64,000 nt of DNA from Annona cherimola (GCA_030490835.1 CM059971.1:70264224-70328223), one strand, 5' to 3'; counted from the stretch's first letter, positions 47,977 through 60,018 are shown. The notes: generated by a model from the sequence alone, not told the origin. Program-made: numbers and translations.

Positions 47977-48739
47977 AAAAAGTTGATTCATGGTATACAC
48001 TAGGACTAAATTATGTAAATTGAAAAAATTTACATGGGTAAAATAAACTTTTTAATGTATAAATAAATGTGTGAGTATGATAAAAAAAATTTAGATAAAA
48101 TATTATGGGCATTTGTGAAGTGTATGCTAAAAATGTGGATATAGATACTAAGAACGTAGGTATAAGAAGAATTTTTGGAAAAACAATTAATTTGAGCTAT
48201 TAGCTTGATAAAAGGGCAATGGTTATTTGGATTTTTGCCCATTAAATACCGTTGACTTACTAACAAATGCTCTCGTTCTATGTATATGTTTTGGACAGCT
48301 GAATCCACGTGTGTGCATCAACTATCACCTTTCAATAGTAATGAAATGTTTTTTCATTTGTAGAAATTTTTCGGGATGAAATTCATTTATAGAAATTTGA
48401 TTACGGTCGCTTTCTAAGATTCCTAAAAACCATGCATTTAATGGTGTAGAAGATAAGATCATCAAAATCGCCTGTATTTTTGGACCAGAATGTGCCACTT
48501 TGTGTTGGATTAGGATGCGGATTGCTCTCTGTAGATTTACTCAGATATTTGCCTCTTGGATGCCACAACGAGATAATCGTTATTATGTACTCTGTTGGCT
48601 TATCCTATTCCACAAATGCTTAAAAGAGTCATGACTTTTGCATTATTACTTATTATTTGCGCCATTTGATTAAACTTATCCATGTTGAATCATTATTATT
48701 TACATAATTTGATTAAATTTATTTCATCCATTGTATATA
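47977..48739. other. Intergenic DNA, nothing assigned
   Basis: AT-rich with short frames only. Confidence 0.4.
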
Positions 48740-49089
48740 GGATAATAATTTTCTTGGCCCTCGAATTCATCTGTTTGCCCAGGTATATAGATATATTTTT
48801 TAAATTTTTTTATTTTTTATGAAAACGCTAGTTTGTATTTAATTCATATACTAAATTTTACTATGTATATATTTTTATGAATTTCAAAAATCAACCGTTT
48901 TAGAAGATAAAAAGACTTAAATACCCTCTAAAACTATTAATTTTTCAAATTCATAAAATACCTAAATTTTGTAAAATTTTGTATATAAATTAAATGGACT
49001 TGGGTCAACATTTTTCTAAAAATAAAAAATATAAATTAACTCATGCTAACAGATGAATTTGTTAGCTTGGATTAACAAAATCATTATCC
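48740..49089. mobile_element. Foldback MITE with GGATAAT termini
   Basis: Long inverted ends: left GGATAATAATTTTCTTGG and AATTCATCTGTTTGCCCAGG; right, complemented, GGATAATGATTTTGTTAATC and AATTCATCTGTTAGCATGAG. The inner arms carry ATATACTAAATTTTACTATG with its partner, and an ACTTAAATACCCT loop similar to the 21974 copy. The inner core is related to the other foldback copies but the tip is different. Flanking 9-mers match only weakly. Confidence 0.65.
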
Positions 49090-50579
49090 TTATATTTTTC
49101 ATATTATACTTAGTTAAGACTAAATTAATTTTAATTTAAATAGATATTGGAAATCTACAAAATTAGTATATTTTAGACTGAATATTGACCTATTGAAATT
49201 CCCTTCATATATGAGTCTAAGTATTATTATTATTATTATTATCATTATTATTAATAATAAATAATAATAATAATAATATATAAAAATTTCTATTTTCATA
49301 GAATTTTTAATATGATTTTATTTCTTAACTAACTGGGTAATTATCATACTTATTATTATTAGTACTTCTACATCTATTCATTTTTTCATATCTTTTTCTG
49401 CATTTACCCAAACCATTTTACATGTGGTGTAACTCTCTCATTTTATTTTTTTTTATATAGGGATGCTGAATAAAGATATATTGATGGAATAGATTCCATC
49501 AACCGGTGACATGAAGCAACTTGAGCCGGTTCTATGATGAGCAACAGTAGAATCGGTTCCTAAAGAAATCTTTATGATAAGATTAAGAAATGATTTCTTA
49601 TGTAAGTCAACCCTAATAGATAACGTAAAAGGAATCTTAACCTTATGATTTATGATAACCTAATAGAAGCATTTGCATTTTCTATGAATATATTTTGCTT
49701 ATAATCATCAATATGAAAGTACTTGCATTTTTTTTTATCATCAATAGATACCTATAATTGGATTTTTGTCAACAACTAAATGAGTAATGAATCCATGCAA
49801 TGAGTTGTATGTGGTTGTCGCACGCAATCATCAGTTGATTTTTTATGTTACTTTTTTACCTCCAATATTTATAATTTAGAAAGCTAGTTTGATTGAAATT
49901 TTAAAATCATTTAAGAGTGAAGAATAGTAGTTCAGTGGTACCCAGACAATTGATTTCAAAGTGCCACCCTATTTTGGGGCCTACCTTGACGATTACATCA
50001 AAATTCAACCAGTTATACAGTTTAACATGTATTCCATTTGTTTTATTATAGTATTAAAGATCATTCTATTATCTTTGTTTTATTATAGTATTAAAAATCA
50101 TTTTAACCAAAATTTTAGGTGTGCCATGGTTACTTAACATGTATATAATTATATATAAATTTTCAAAAATACTTAGGTACATTTATAAATGCACTAGAAT
50201 GAATAAAATTTGTACAATTATTTCTCCATCAATATTTCTTTAGATAATTTAGACACAAGATATGTAATTTTGAAATTGATATATACATCAAATAATTTTA
50301 TTATATATTATTTTTGCAATATTTCAATGGGGCCATGCACATGAAATTTATTCTCTTAGTTAAATGAATTAGATGAGTTGAATTTTTATTAATCATTATA
50401 CTGGGTCCAAAATGGAGTTTGACACCCTAAATCTTCATTAACATGGGCATCGTTGAAGTATATTGCATGAAAAGTAACTATTAAACTTTTAAAAAATGAA
50501 TATATACAAGGAAAAATTTTCGTGTAAGAGTGAAATTGTAACAAACAAAACTTTGAAAATAAAGATACATTATACTAGT
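49090..50579. other. AT-rich intergenic DNA with an (ATT)n microsatellite
   Basis: An ATT/AAT run lies at 49226-49279, where (ATT)n turns into (AAT)n and can fold on itself. TTTTATTATAGTATTAAAGATCATT and a near copy repeat in direct orientation at about 50041 and 50077. No gene seen. Confidence 0.45.
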
Positions 50580-50584
50580 CACAT

Positions 50585-50765
50585 AGGGCTGTAACCTGGT
50601 GGTAAGTGACCTCAAATGCATTGTTGGAGATAGGGTTTGAATCTTGTCCCCTCAAGTGGAAGCGTGTGGTCTCTTCTACAAATAGGTGAGAGTTTGTTGT
50701 CTCACTTGTAAATAGGTGAGAGCTTGTTGTTGTTTCCTAGATAAGATTTGAGGCTGATTATAATA
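50585..50765 (+). mobile_element. Probable tRNA-derived SINE (weak)
   Basis: GGCTGTAACCTGGTGGTAAG (A-box-like) is followed by GATAGGGTTTGAATCTTG (B-box-like) at the right distance. A tandem AAATAGGTGAGAG unit appears twice in the body (50681 and 50712). A tail and target duplication could not be fixed. Confidence 0.45.
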
Positions 50766-51093
50766 TCCGATAAAATGTAATATTATATAATCAATTAAAA
50801 AAGATATAGTATACAGAACTTTTTAATATATTTGATTTTCATAATGCTAAAGTACAGCATATTAATAAATATTTTTATGGTTTGATTTAAAATAAGAATA
50901 TTTGACATAAAAAGTAACCAATTACGTAAAATCATTTCCCTTAAAAGAAATTTTGGAACAATATTCAATGAATAGTTTTGATTTAAAATAGTTGGCTCTT
51001 TAATTCATTCAAAATCCAAACACCTTTGATTTTTATGACAACTAGAATGTTTTTATAATCTAATTAACCATGCATTATACATTTTTTGTGGTA

Positions 51094-51098
51094 ATAGG
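51094..51098. repeat. Target-site duplication of copia element 2, left copy (ATAGG)
   Basis: ATAGG precedes the low-coordinate LTR. ACAGG follows the other LTR at 56136-56140. They differ by one transition. Confidence 0.65.
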
Positions 51099-51601
51099 TG
51101 TTGGGATTTTAGACTATTCCCTTTTGTGTAGATTAAACAGGGATAAATAATTTCAGACAATAAATATCACAAATAATTAAGAATCAAACCCACAAAAACA
51201 CACCACAATTTTACGTGGAAAACTCCTCTTTAATAAAGGGGAAAAACCACGGGACCTAGTCCAGGTAAAACTTCCACTATAGAATAATGAGATTACACTG
51301 CAATGTCTTCTTTAGTCGAAACTAGAGGATTTCATCATCACCATAAGGATGAATTTCAACATAGAAATTAACAGAGGATGGATCTCACCAAATCTGAGAT
51401 GACGGCAGATTTTCCTTTCTCTTGATGGCCGGAAGAGATACTGCCGCAAAAATCCTTTTCTCGGATGAAGAAAAACGTCGCATACACAAACTGTTATGCG
51501 TGAGTGAAAAAGGGGAAGAGAAAAGCAATACGTGGGTGGTCGCCACTTGGACTCCACTTTCTCCACGTAACTTCCTCCACATGGGAGGAAACCGCCCAAC
51601 A
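51099..51601 (-). repeat. Copia element 2, 3' LTR
   Basis: On the + strand it begins TGTTGGGATTTTAGACTA and ends CCGCCCAACA. It pairs with 55632-56135. Short frames on either strand within it are not genes. Confidence 0.9.
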
Positions 51602-51613
51602 AATCTCCCCCTT
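51602..51613 (-). promoter_or_regulatory. Polypurine tract of copia element 2
   Basis: On the coding strand GAAGGGGGAGATT directly precedes the 3' LTR. Confidence 0.75.
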
Positions 51614-51617
51614 CAGA

Positions 51618-52063
51618 TTACGTGGAGGGCTCTAGCAAACTTGTCATCTCTCTGCATACCATTAGCTTCTCGCTAGTTACAGTCTTAGTCATCATATCTG
51701 ATCCATTGTCATCTATGTGAATTTTCTCAAGTTGCAACAACTTCAACTCTAACACATCACGAACCCAACAGTAACGCACCTGAATATGCTTAGATCTTGA
51801 ATGGAAAGTAGGATTCTTGCTAAGATGAATAGCACTCTGACTGTCACAGTACATAATATACTTTTCTTGATTCATTCCCAATTCTTTGAGAATTTTTTTC
51901 ATCCATAGAAGCTCTTTGCTTGTTTCCGTTATAGCAATATACTCTGCCTCAGTAGTAGACAGTGCAATACACTTCTGCAACTTAGATTGCCATGACACTA
52001 CTCCCCTGCAAATGTTACTAAGTAACCTGAAGTGGACTTTCTGGTATCTACGTCACCAGCCTA
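51618..52063 (-). pseudogene. Copia element 2 RNase H
   Basis: The frame at 51998-51618 shows CIALSTTEAEYIA and HIQVRYCWVRD, the RNase H core and the conserved H-x-R/K region, and ends near DMMTKTVTSEKL. It is offset from the reverse transcriptase frame by a single-base shift near 52010. A TAG at 52061-52063 replaces the usual tryptophan in the DADWAGD motif. Confidence 0.85.
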
Positions 52064-53110
52064 GTCCGCATCTGTGTAAGCTTTAAGCACAGGTCTATCA
52101 GAACCAGAACATAGACAGGCTTTGGATGTACTTTTGAGATATCTGAGGATCCACTTTACTGCTTCCCAATGCTTTTTTCCTGGATTTGAAAGAAATCGAC
52201 TCACTACACCAACTGCGAAGGCGATGTCTGGTCTTGTGCACACCATTACATACATTAAGCTACCGACAGTAGATGAATAAGGAATTATTTTCATCTGTTC
52301 TTTCTCTTCTTCACTTGTAGGACATTGATGAGAGCCTAACTTGAAATGACCTGCAAGTGGAGTACAAACAGGTTTCGCCTCACCCATGCTGAACCTTTCT
52401 AACACTTTTTTAATATAGCTTTCTTGAGATAGCCAAAGCCTTTTGTTCTTCCTATCACAAATAATTTTCATGTCAAGTATTTTGTTAGTCGGTCCCAAAT
52501 CCTTCATAGCAAAGGATTCACTCAACTGCAATTTTGATCTTTGAACCTTGCTAGTATCATGACCAACAATCAATATATCATCCACATATAGCAAAAGAAT
52601 AATAAAATAATTAATGGAGAATTTTCTAATAAATACACATGGATCAGATATAGTTTTACTATACCCGTGTTGTCTCATAAAGAACTGAAATTTTGTGTAC
52701 CATTGTCTTGGTGACTGCTTAAGTCCATATAGGCTCTTTGTTAATTTACACACTAAATCCTCCTTTCCTTTGACCTTGTAACCTTCAGACTGCTCCATAT
52801 ATACCTCTTCCTCCAAATCACCATGAAGAAATGTTGTCTTTACATCAAGCTGCTCAATCTCTAGATCCATGATAACTGCCAGGCTTAGAACAACTCTGAC
52901 TGAATTCATCTTCACCACGGGTGAGAAGATCTCATGAAAGTCAATACCTCTTGTTTGACCAAATCCCTTCACAACCAATCTTGCCTTGTATCTTGGCCGT
53001 GAGCTATTTTCATCTGCTTTCAATCTGAAAACCCACTTGTTCTTGAGTGCTCTTTTGCCTGCAGGTAATTTTACTAGTTCATACGTATGGTTTTCATGCA
53101 AGGAATTCAT
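52061..53110 (-). CDS. Copia element 2 reverse transcriptase
   Basis: An open frame of 349 residues with the full copia RT series: KARLVVKGFGQTRGIDF, LDVKTTFLHGDLEEEVYMEQ, KSLYGLKQSPRQWYTKF, the catalytic YVDD in LLLYVDDILIVG, MKDLGP and TVGSLMYVMVCTRPDIAFAV. All catalytic aspartates are present. It would copy element RNA into DNA. Upstream it continues in the same frame as integrase through a single TAG (53111-53113). Confidence 0.88.
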   Translation of the reverse strand: MNSLHENHTYELVKLPAGKRALKNKWVFRLKADENSSRPRYKARLVVKGFGQTRGIDFHEIFSPVVKMNSVRVVLSLAVIMDLEIEQLDVKTTFLHGDLEEEVYMEQSEGYKVKGKEDLVCKLTKSLYGLKQSPRQWYTKFQFFMRQHGYSKTISDPCVFIRKFSINYFIILLLYVDDILIVGHDTSKVQRSKLQLSESFAMKDLGPTNKILDMKIICDRKNKRLWLSQESYIKKVLERFSMGEAKPVCTPLAGHFKLGSHQCPTSEEEKEQMKIIPYSSTVGSLMYVMVCTRPDIAFAVGVVSRFLSNPGKKHWEAVKWILRYLKSTSKACLCSGSDRPVLKAYTDAD

Positions 53111-54232
53111 CTATTCTTGCATGGCGTCCATCCATTCTTTATTGCATTCATGGGACACTGCCTCCTGATAACTTTGAGGTTCACCTTCATCAGTAAGCAT
53201 CACATATTCATGAGGAGGATACTTTTCTGATGGCCGACGTTGTCTTACAGACCTTCTCAATTGAGTCTCAACTGATGGCTGTGGAGCAGCTTGCTCATCT
53301 AGTTGCTCTGGTATAACATTTGATATATCTCCCCCATTTCTTGTATGCACAATAGGTGGAGTACACGAACTCAAATCAATAGGGCCTTCTGCTGAAGACT
53401 TTGCCTTTTCAATCATCTCAAAGTCTTCGATTGTTTGATCTTCAAAGAAGATTACATCCCTGCTTCTGATAATCTTCTTGTCAATAAGATCCCATAATCT
53501 ATAACCAAATTCTTCATACGCATAGCCGAGGAAGACACACTGCTTGGTTTTACTGTCCAACTTGGATCTTTTATCCTTGGAAATGTGAACAAATGCCCTG
53601 TAACCAAATGCCCTGTAACCAAATACCCGTAAGTGCTCATAAGAAATATCTTTTCCTCTCCATACCTTTTCTGGAATCTCACCGTCCAAAGGAGCTGAAG
53701 GAGATAGGTTAATCAAATCAACTGCAGTTCTCATTGCCTCACCCCAGAAAGACTTTGATAATTTTGCATGAGAGAGCATACACCTGACTCTTTCACAAAT
53801 ACTTCTGTTCATTCTCTCTGTCACACCATTCTGTTGAGGCGTCTTGGGAACTGTCTTCTCAAGTCTGATACCACGTTCACTGCAGTATCTTTCAAACGGT
53901 CCTCTGTATTCACCAGCATTGTCAGCACAAACGCATTTTAATCTCTTTCCTGTTTCTCTTTCAACACTAGTATGGAAGTGCTTGAAGATACTTAGAACCT
54001 CATCTTTGGCCTTTATTGCATAGGCTCATACTTTCCTGGAATGATCATCAATGAAAGTAACAAAATATATAGCACCACCAAGAGTTCTATCACCCATAGA
54101 ACACACATCAGTATGCACCAAATCAAGTAAATCATGTTTTCTATGTGGAGGGAATTTATGAAATGCAACTCTATGTTGTTTTCCAACTAAACAATCAATG
54201 CATGATTTTAGAGGTAAACCTTTAGGAAAATA
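53111..54232 (-). pseudogene. Copia element 2 integrase
   Basis: Translation shows HTDVCSMGD, FVTFIDDHSRK, CVCADNAGEYRGPF and VPKTPQQNGVTERMNRS, covering the D, D and E catalytic positions. Breaks are a TAA at 54233-54235, a TGA at 54026-54028 and the TAG at 53111-53113. The portion 53824-53111 is open and includes the GKDISYEHLRVFGYRAF region, where a 7-residue FGYRAFG unit is tandemly duplicated. Integrase would insert the element cDNA. Confidence 0.85.
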
Positions 54233-55578
54233 TTACTTTTTAACAAGAATATTCAAACCTTTCTCGCTCATATGGCCAAGTCGCTTGTTCCATAGCTCTG
54301 AGGAGGATTCGTGCTCCACTGCATTCACTTCTCCCTTAGCAATCTTCATATAATATCTGTAAAGAATGTCAGTCTTATTTCCCTTAGCTAAAATAAGATA
54401 ACCTTTCATCAGTTTCCATTTACTACCACCAAAATGATGATAGTATCCATCGTTGTCTAACTGTCCTGCAGAGATTAGATTGAACCGAAGTTCTGGAACA
54501 TGCTTGACACCTTTCAACACCGGTTTGCATCCCATGTCTGACTCTAGCCAAACATCACCAATACCTTGAATCTTGCATCTGCCATCATTTTCCATCCTGA
54601 TATAGCCAAAATCTCCGCTAGTGTAAGATGAGAAGAACTCTTTACATGGAGTAACGTGTGAAGAAGCTGCAGAATCTATTATCCAGGTAGGCACATCATT
54701 GGCAAAGCAATCAACATCACAAGCTAGGACAACGTCATCTTCGAATGCAACTGTTGCTTTTTCTGTGTCATCTTTCTTTTCTTCATTTTTCTTTTTATAT
54801 TCTTCCTCTCTTTTCAACTTTTTGCATTCTCTAATTACATGTCCAAGCTTACCACAATGATAGCATTTGACTCCTCTTGACTTTGATCTCCCTCTCGATT
54901 TATCACGATTCCATTTAGACTTGTCACGATCATTATTATTGCGAGAATATCTATGCTGATTTCTCCCTTTGTTTTCTGTAACTAGTGCTTCAGAATTGGC
55001 GGATGCACCTTGTTCTCTCCGTCTTGCCTCTTCATTAAACATGCTGTCTTTCACCACGTCCATTGATACAACACCATTAGGAGCAAAGTTACTAAGTGAA
55101 ATAACCAAGGTTTCCCAACTATTTGGCAGAGAACTCAACAAAAGTAATGCATGCACTTCATCAGCAAATGTAATTTTCATGCTGGATAAATCATTTAAAG
55201 CTTCTTGAAAATTACTCAAATGCTCAGTAACTTTTTTCCCATCTTTATACTTCATATTAACAAGTCTTTTAATTAGAAAAGCCTTATTTACAGCTGATTT
55301 GCGTTCATACAGGCTTTCTAATTTTTCCATAATTTGAATGCATCGGTTTCCTTAGCAACATGGTGAAAAATACTTTGATCAACCTATTGTCGGATATGCC
55401 CAACTACTTTTCTATTTAACATATCCCAATCATCTTGAGTTTTATCCATGGGCTTCACCCCTTTCACTTTAATAGACAAGTAAAGTTCTTTGCAATACAA
55501 AATATCTTCCATCCTTGTTTTCCATATTGAATAATTTGATGATGTGAGTTTGAGCATTGTGAATGAAGTTTCTTCCAT
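54233..55578 (-). pseudogene. Copia element 2 gag, protease and GAG-pre-integrase
   Basis: The Gag start METTSFTML-like phrase lies at 55578 (read as MEETSFTMLKLTSSNYSIWK). The first 64 codons end at a TAG (55384-55386), and a one-base shift near 55330 leads into a 365-residue frame. That frame carries the UBN2-type Gag core, a CCHC knuckle (CYHCGKLGHVIREC), the protease site WIIDSAASSH (D-S-A where D-S/T-G is usual) and the integrase zinc region LWNKRLGHMSEKGL. Gag would assemble the particle. Confidence 0.87.
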
Positions 55579-55617
55579 CTAATCCACACAAGAAAAATTA
55601 TGCAAAAAACGAATCAG

Positions 55618-55629
55618 GCTCTGATACCA
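55618..55629 (-). promoter_or_regulatory. Primer-binding site of copia element 2
   Basis: Reads TGGTATCAGAGC on the coding strand, an exact match to the plant initiator-Met tRNA primer site, two bases from the 5' LTR. Confidence 0.9.
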
Positions 55630-55631
55630 CT

Positions 55632-56135
55632 TGTTGGGATTTTAGACTATTCCCTTTTGTGTAGATTAAACAGGGATAACTAATTTCAGACAATAAATAT
55701 CACAAATAATTAAGAATCAAACCCATAAAAACACACACCACAATTTTACGTGGAAAACTCCTCTTTAATAAAGGAGAAAAACCATGGGACCTAGTCCAAG
55801 TAAAATTTTCACTATAGAATAATGTGATTACACTGCAATGTCTTTTCTGGTAAAAACTAGAGGATTTCATCATCACCATAAGGATGGATTTCAACATAGA
55901 AATTAACAGAGAATGGATCTCACCAAATCTGAGATGACGGCAGATTTTCCTTCTCTTGATGGCCGGAAGAGATACTGCCGCAAAAACCCTTTTCCCGGAT
56001 GAAGAAAAACGTCGCATACACAAACTGTTATGCGTGAGTGAAAAAGGGGAAGAGAAAAGCAATACGTGGGTGGTCCCCACTTGGACTCCACTTTCTCCAT
56101 GTAACTTCCTCCACGTGGGAGGAAACCGCCCAACA
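55632..56135 (-). repeat. Copia element 2, 5' LTR
   Basis: Bounded by TGTTGGG and CCCAACA on the + strand. Length about 504 bp, against 503 for the other LTR. Confidence 0.9.
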
Positions 56136-57960
56136 ACAGGAATAATTCAGTCTCCACTTTGGTCTCCCAACGAAGCAATTTGGATAATTGGGGAGATCGA
56201 GGAACCAAAAGTTATCTTTGCAAAAGTTTTCCATGATACATATCAGTGGGTCACTCCACCAAACAGATTCAACATCTTCCCCTCTTAAGTGCAAAAGTAG
56301 GAAGTGTGTGAGAATCTACTACGAAGTATATGTAAAACTACACACTTGTTAAAATTTAGAATAATCCTCATTATTCTCTCGATTATAATCTTGAGATCGA
56401 ATAGAGCTTTCTCATTTCCATTAATAATGTCGATAAGAATTTGCAATTCCCTCTCAATTTCACACATGTAGATAGGTGAAATTTGAAATCCATATAGCTC
56501 CTAACAGCATAGCCATAGCCTCTATCTTCAGCGAATCAATCATACCATTCCAAGACCATCTCTTTGCTATAGGAAGTTACCCACATAATCACGGATAACC
56601 ACTCCAAAGCTTGTAATGCATCTCTACACATTGAATCTGTCATCAACATTCACTTTCACCCTTCTCCTCAATGAATAAACCCATTAGGCAGGACTATCTT
56701 AGATTTGAAAGTTACCCCACTTAAGCATAATAGTAGAGTTTACTTGTTTCACAAATTACATGGACCACTTTGGTATTTTTGAAACAGAAGTGCATGATAG
56801 TAAAGTCACAAGTCGATGTGATTTTTTTTTACCCCTACTCTTTGCTCCTACTATTATGAGATAGGGATCCAAGTCCCCTTTATGACACATGAAAGACTCT
56901 AAGACTCTTATTCTCAAAATTGTAAGCATTTGGGTAATAAGATTAAGGTTGGTTTCCATTTTGTCATTCCAATTAGGCTAGGCGAGTAGCTAAGTGATCC
57001 AAAGCTTGAGGTGCAACATTGATTCTACTTCTATAGCCCCACGTGATAGTGTAATCTCTTAAGAGGCAGGCAACTCTATGATTATATGATTTATTTGGCT
57101 ATTAATTTCCTACAGCTAAGAATTAATGTCTTAGCCAAGTTGACTCTAGTCAACAAGGAATTCATGGTAGCCTCTAGATAAAGATAATGATTTTCCTTCG
57201 GAGTTTTAAGAACCTTATTATTTAGCATCCTTCTTGTATTTGTATCATTTCCTTCTTCTCTTAATTGTTCTATAAGTGCCAAACGTACGTTGATTTTTCA
57301 CAAAATTGGTCACCTTCTTCCATTGACCAATGTCTACTATCATCTTCCTCTGTTGTTGGAATAGGAATATTCTTCACAACGTTCTAGCGAAGCTCTCTCG
57401 TTGGCACCCTGGTTGGAATTTCATTCTATTGCTTACAATTCTATTAATGAAATTAGCCATCATTCAATTCTCTGACATTTGCCGGGGCAATGGTCCCGCT
57501 TCCATCAGTGATGATGAACCCAATTGTCCTAGAAGAATTAAATCAGTTGCCCGATTCCTAATCTCCATTTGCATACCTTCATGAGCAAATCTTTGACGTT
57601 CAGAATTCTCCTCATGTGTAGGAGTTGTTTGGATTGGCAATGCTATACCAAAAATCATCATATGGAAAATATCCAGCGTTTCATAACTTTGAAACATAAA
57701 AAATTCGAACATATTGCTAAGCACCAAGCTTGCTTTACCAAAAGGGCAAAGTTGAAAGCTCTCACATTTTATGATTTTCAAATACCATGCTCTCAAGTTG
57801 CTTTGTATAACTTAGAATGACTTAAACGATAGTCTTGATCAAGACCTCCTTGCAACCCCAAGTTAAGAGTTTGTTTTTTCATCTCTGAATTCTCTTCCAC
57901 ATTCTTTGTTCGATGCTTTAAAAGACTCTGGACTTGGATCTCTCTTTCCACGTCTGTAAA
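56136..57960 (-). pseudogene. 5'-truncated LINE (L1-type): RT tail, zf-RVT and RNase H
   Basis: Read on the - strand, shifting frames give the distal part of L1 ORF2p. At about 57780-57690 there is FNFALLVKQAW. At about 57580-57520 there is CKWRLGIGQLI (the RWRIGNG motif). At about 57340-57290 a HWSMEEGDQFCEKSTY-like stretch matches the W-x-G-x-(F/Y)-x-x-K-S-x-Y motif. RNase H follows at 56690-56290 (VKVNVDD, GVVIRD, ELQILIDIINGNEKALFDL). The final W-x5-P-x-I phrase lies at 56260-56200. The upstream domains are missing, as in 5'-truncated LINE copies. Its 3' tail is separated by copia element 2 and should resume below 51094. Confidence 0.7.
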
Positions 57961-59555
57961 CTCAGGTATACATTAATAAATTACCCATTGGTCCCAATCA
58001 AGTTCTCAACTTCAAAATTATATTATAATTTAAGAATTACTTGAACTGGAGGCTTGCGTTTGCTGCAAAATAAAATCATACTGTAGTAACGATATTATCG
58101 TTAAAATAATTCAATAGTTACAAAGAATTTTTCGTTAATATTATTACGTATTTAGATGAATAAATAATGTTAAGTATTTTAATGGATTGGATCACATTAA
58201 TGGAAGCAATTTATCTTCAACTCCAAGCCCCTTATAAATAACAAATAGTTCTATATTAAATTCCTTTAAAAAATAAAATGTAAATGTAAATAAATAAATA
58301 ATATACAGTTTTGGTCCCTTTAATTACATGAAACCTAACATAGTTAACTTTTGACATAAAATAATAAAAAATACCCTTTTAATAATTTTATCCAAACCTT
58401 AGATTGCATCATTTGGTTGAATTTCTTTACAGGTCGCTTTTACGGAATTTCTTGCTTGGAAAAATATTTTAAAATTTAACTAGATTATTCAAAATATTTT
58501 TTGAAAATATTATAGAGTGTTTTATCATTGTATGTAAAAAAGTTAACGGTATTAGTGTTAGGGCTTCACGTAATCATATTAGAGAGACCAAAATTGAACA
58601 TTATTTCTAAGATTTAAACCATCTGCTGTAAATGCGAAGATTGACAGTCAAATTTAGCAAATTTATACTAATCAATCTTCTTCTTTTTTTCTATCTGAAT
58701 GGCAGTTGTGTCTGGCAATTCCGCTGTAAGAAATAAATCAATACATACAATCCTTACAGAAAACCCAGCTAATAAGATTTGCCTTTCACATTGATTGGTC
58801 AATTTTTTGATGGTGTCACCCACCTTAGATCACGAAACAATGGAAGACAACTCTAAAAAAGGGATAATGAGATAAATTTCTGGGCAATGTACTGCAACTC
58901 TGGAAGAAAGGTAATAAGACAAATGTTTTTACCTAACTTCTAATCCTACACCTCCAATCCTACGTACTCTTAACTCAGTCACATGATACGTAGATTAGTT
59001 CGTCAATAATATTTATAAAATTTTGGCAGTTTTTTGTTTCTTCATGGCGTGAGCTATTATGTGGCAACCTCCAAGTAAAATACTAGTTGGTAAGAAGGAT
59101 TATCAAATTCATGACTTTTGGTGTCCCAGACGATAATGCAAGCAACGTAAACCTGCAGCAGCCAACTACATTATCAACTGCAGCTGAAAGAATATATATA
59201 TGTATTTTCTTTTCCTATCAACAATATTTAACAATGTTCAAAAAGAGATATAGATGATTACAGAAAAACAGACTATAAAAAATACAACTGAGTAATATTA
59301 TTCGTAAAATGTGAAACAATGACGTATATATGATTAAGGATTGAAAAATGAAATTCAGATGGTAGACGAGTTAAATGAACGTTGTCCCATCGGTTGATCA
59401 CGTAAACAATAAAAAAAATGCATATAAACAAACAACTTTTCAAGCCTTTTACTAATGTGTAAAAATGACTTAGGCCAAAATGTGAACAGATGTAAGCTTG
59501 GTTTTGGCTTAGATACATGATGAAATTCGCTGATTTTATTCCAAAATAAAAAAAT
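57961..59555. other. AT-rich intergenic DNA, no gene seen
   Basis: Only short frames. Nothing with recognisable protein or element ends was found. Confidence 0.45.
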
Positions 59556-59747
59556 GGGATGCGATACTATGCAACATGGGGCACTTAGCTTCAGTGCACC
59601 CAGGTGTATTTAATCTATTTTTTTGTTGAAAAGTTTTTTACACAAATATTAATCTAAATGTATTTAATTAAATTACTAAACATGCCACTAATTTTAAAAA
59701 ATTCAAAAAAAATCTAAAAAACTCCGAAAATGGTAAAAGTTGATACA

Positions 59748-59763
59748 CATGTTAAATACACTT
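59748..59763. repeat. SINE target-site duplication, left copy
   Basis: CATGTTAAATACACTT here is repeated exactly at 60019-60034, a 16-bp duplication typical of L1-mediated insertion. Confidence 0.88.
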
Positions 59764-60018
59764 TTTTTTATTGGAGTATATTTACAACATATCTCAACTC
59801 GTATCACATTCAAAGTTCTGAGACAATTCTACCAATATTTCCAAAGGGAGACCACCAGCTCTCAAATATCAAATGGGGAGACCACCAGCTCCCAACCGAA
59901 CAAGGAGGACCACACATGCCCCCACGGAAATTTTTGGTTCGAAATCCCATGCGGGATTCGAACACGCGACGGTCAGAACGAAAGTTTCCGTTCCGCGCCC
60001 GTCGACCAAACGAGCGTT
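59764..60018 (-). mobile_element. tRNA-derived SINE, complete, minus strand
   Basis: On the - strand the element starts AACGCTCGTTTGGTCGACGG (A-box-like TTGGTCGACGG), has a clear B box in GTGTTCGAATCCCGCATGG, and ends in an A-rich tail just before the target duplication. Length about 255 bp. The body contains a duplicated GGGAGCTGGTGGTCTCCC / GAGAGCTGGTGGTCTCCC unit. The overall form resembles plant Au-type SINEs. Long open frames across it on the + strand are accidental. It needs LINE reverse transcriptase in trans and encodes nothing. Confidence 0.85.

Larger units (their letters stand above)
51099..56135 (-). mobile_element. Near-complete Ty1/copia retrotransposon, minus strand
   Basis: LTRs at 51099-51601 and 55632-56135 enclose gag, protease, integrase, reverse transcriptase and RNase H in one reading frame, broken by a few lesions. 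A perfect initiator-tRNA primer site lies at 55618-55629, and a polypurine tract beside the 3' LTR (51602-51613 on the + strand). LTRs differ at about 20-22 positions by eye (about 95-96 percent identity), so it is clearly younger than the copia at 7669. The insertion lies at the 3' end of a LINE. The lesions make autonomous movement unlikely. Confidence 0.93.

Noticed and set aside
59930..59990. tRNA gene, suggested by the B box GTTCGAATCCCGC
   Set aside because: No cloverleaf or acceptor stem. The structure, A-rich tail and target duplication identify a SINE.
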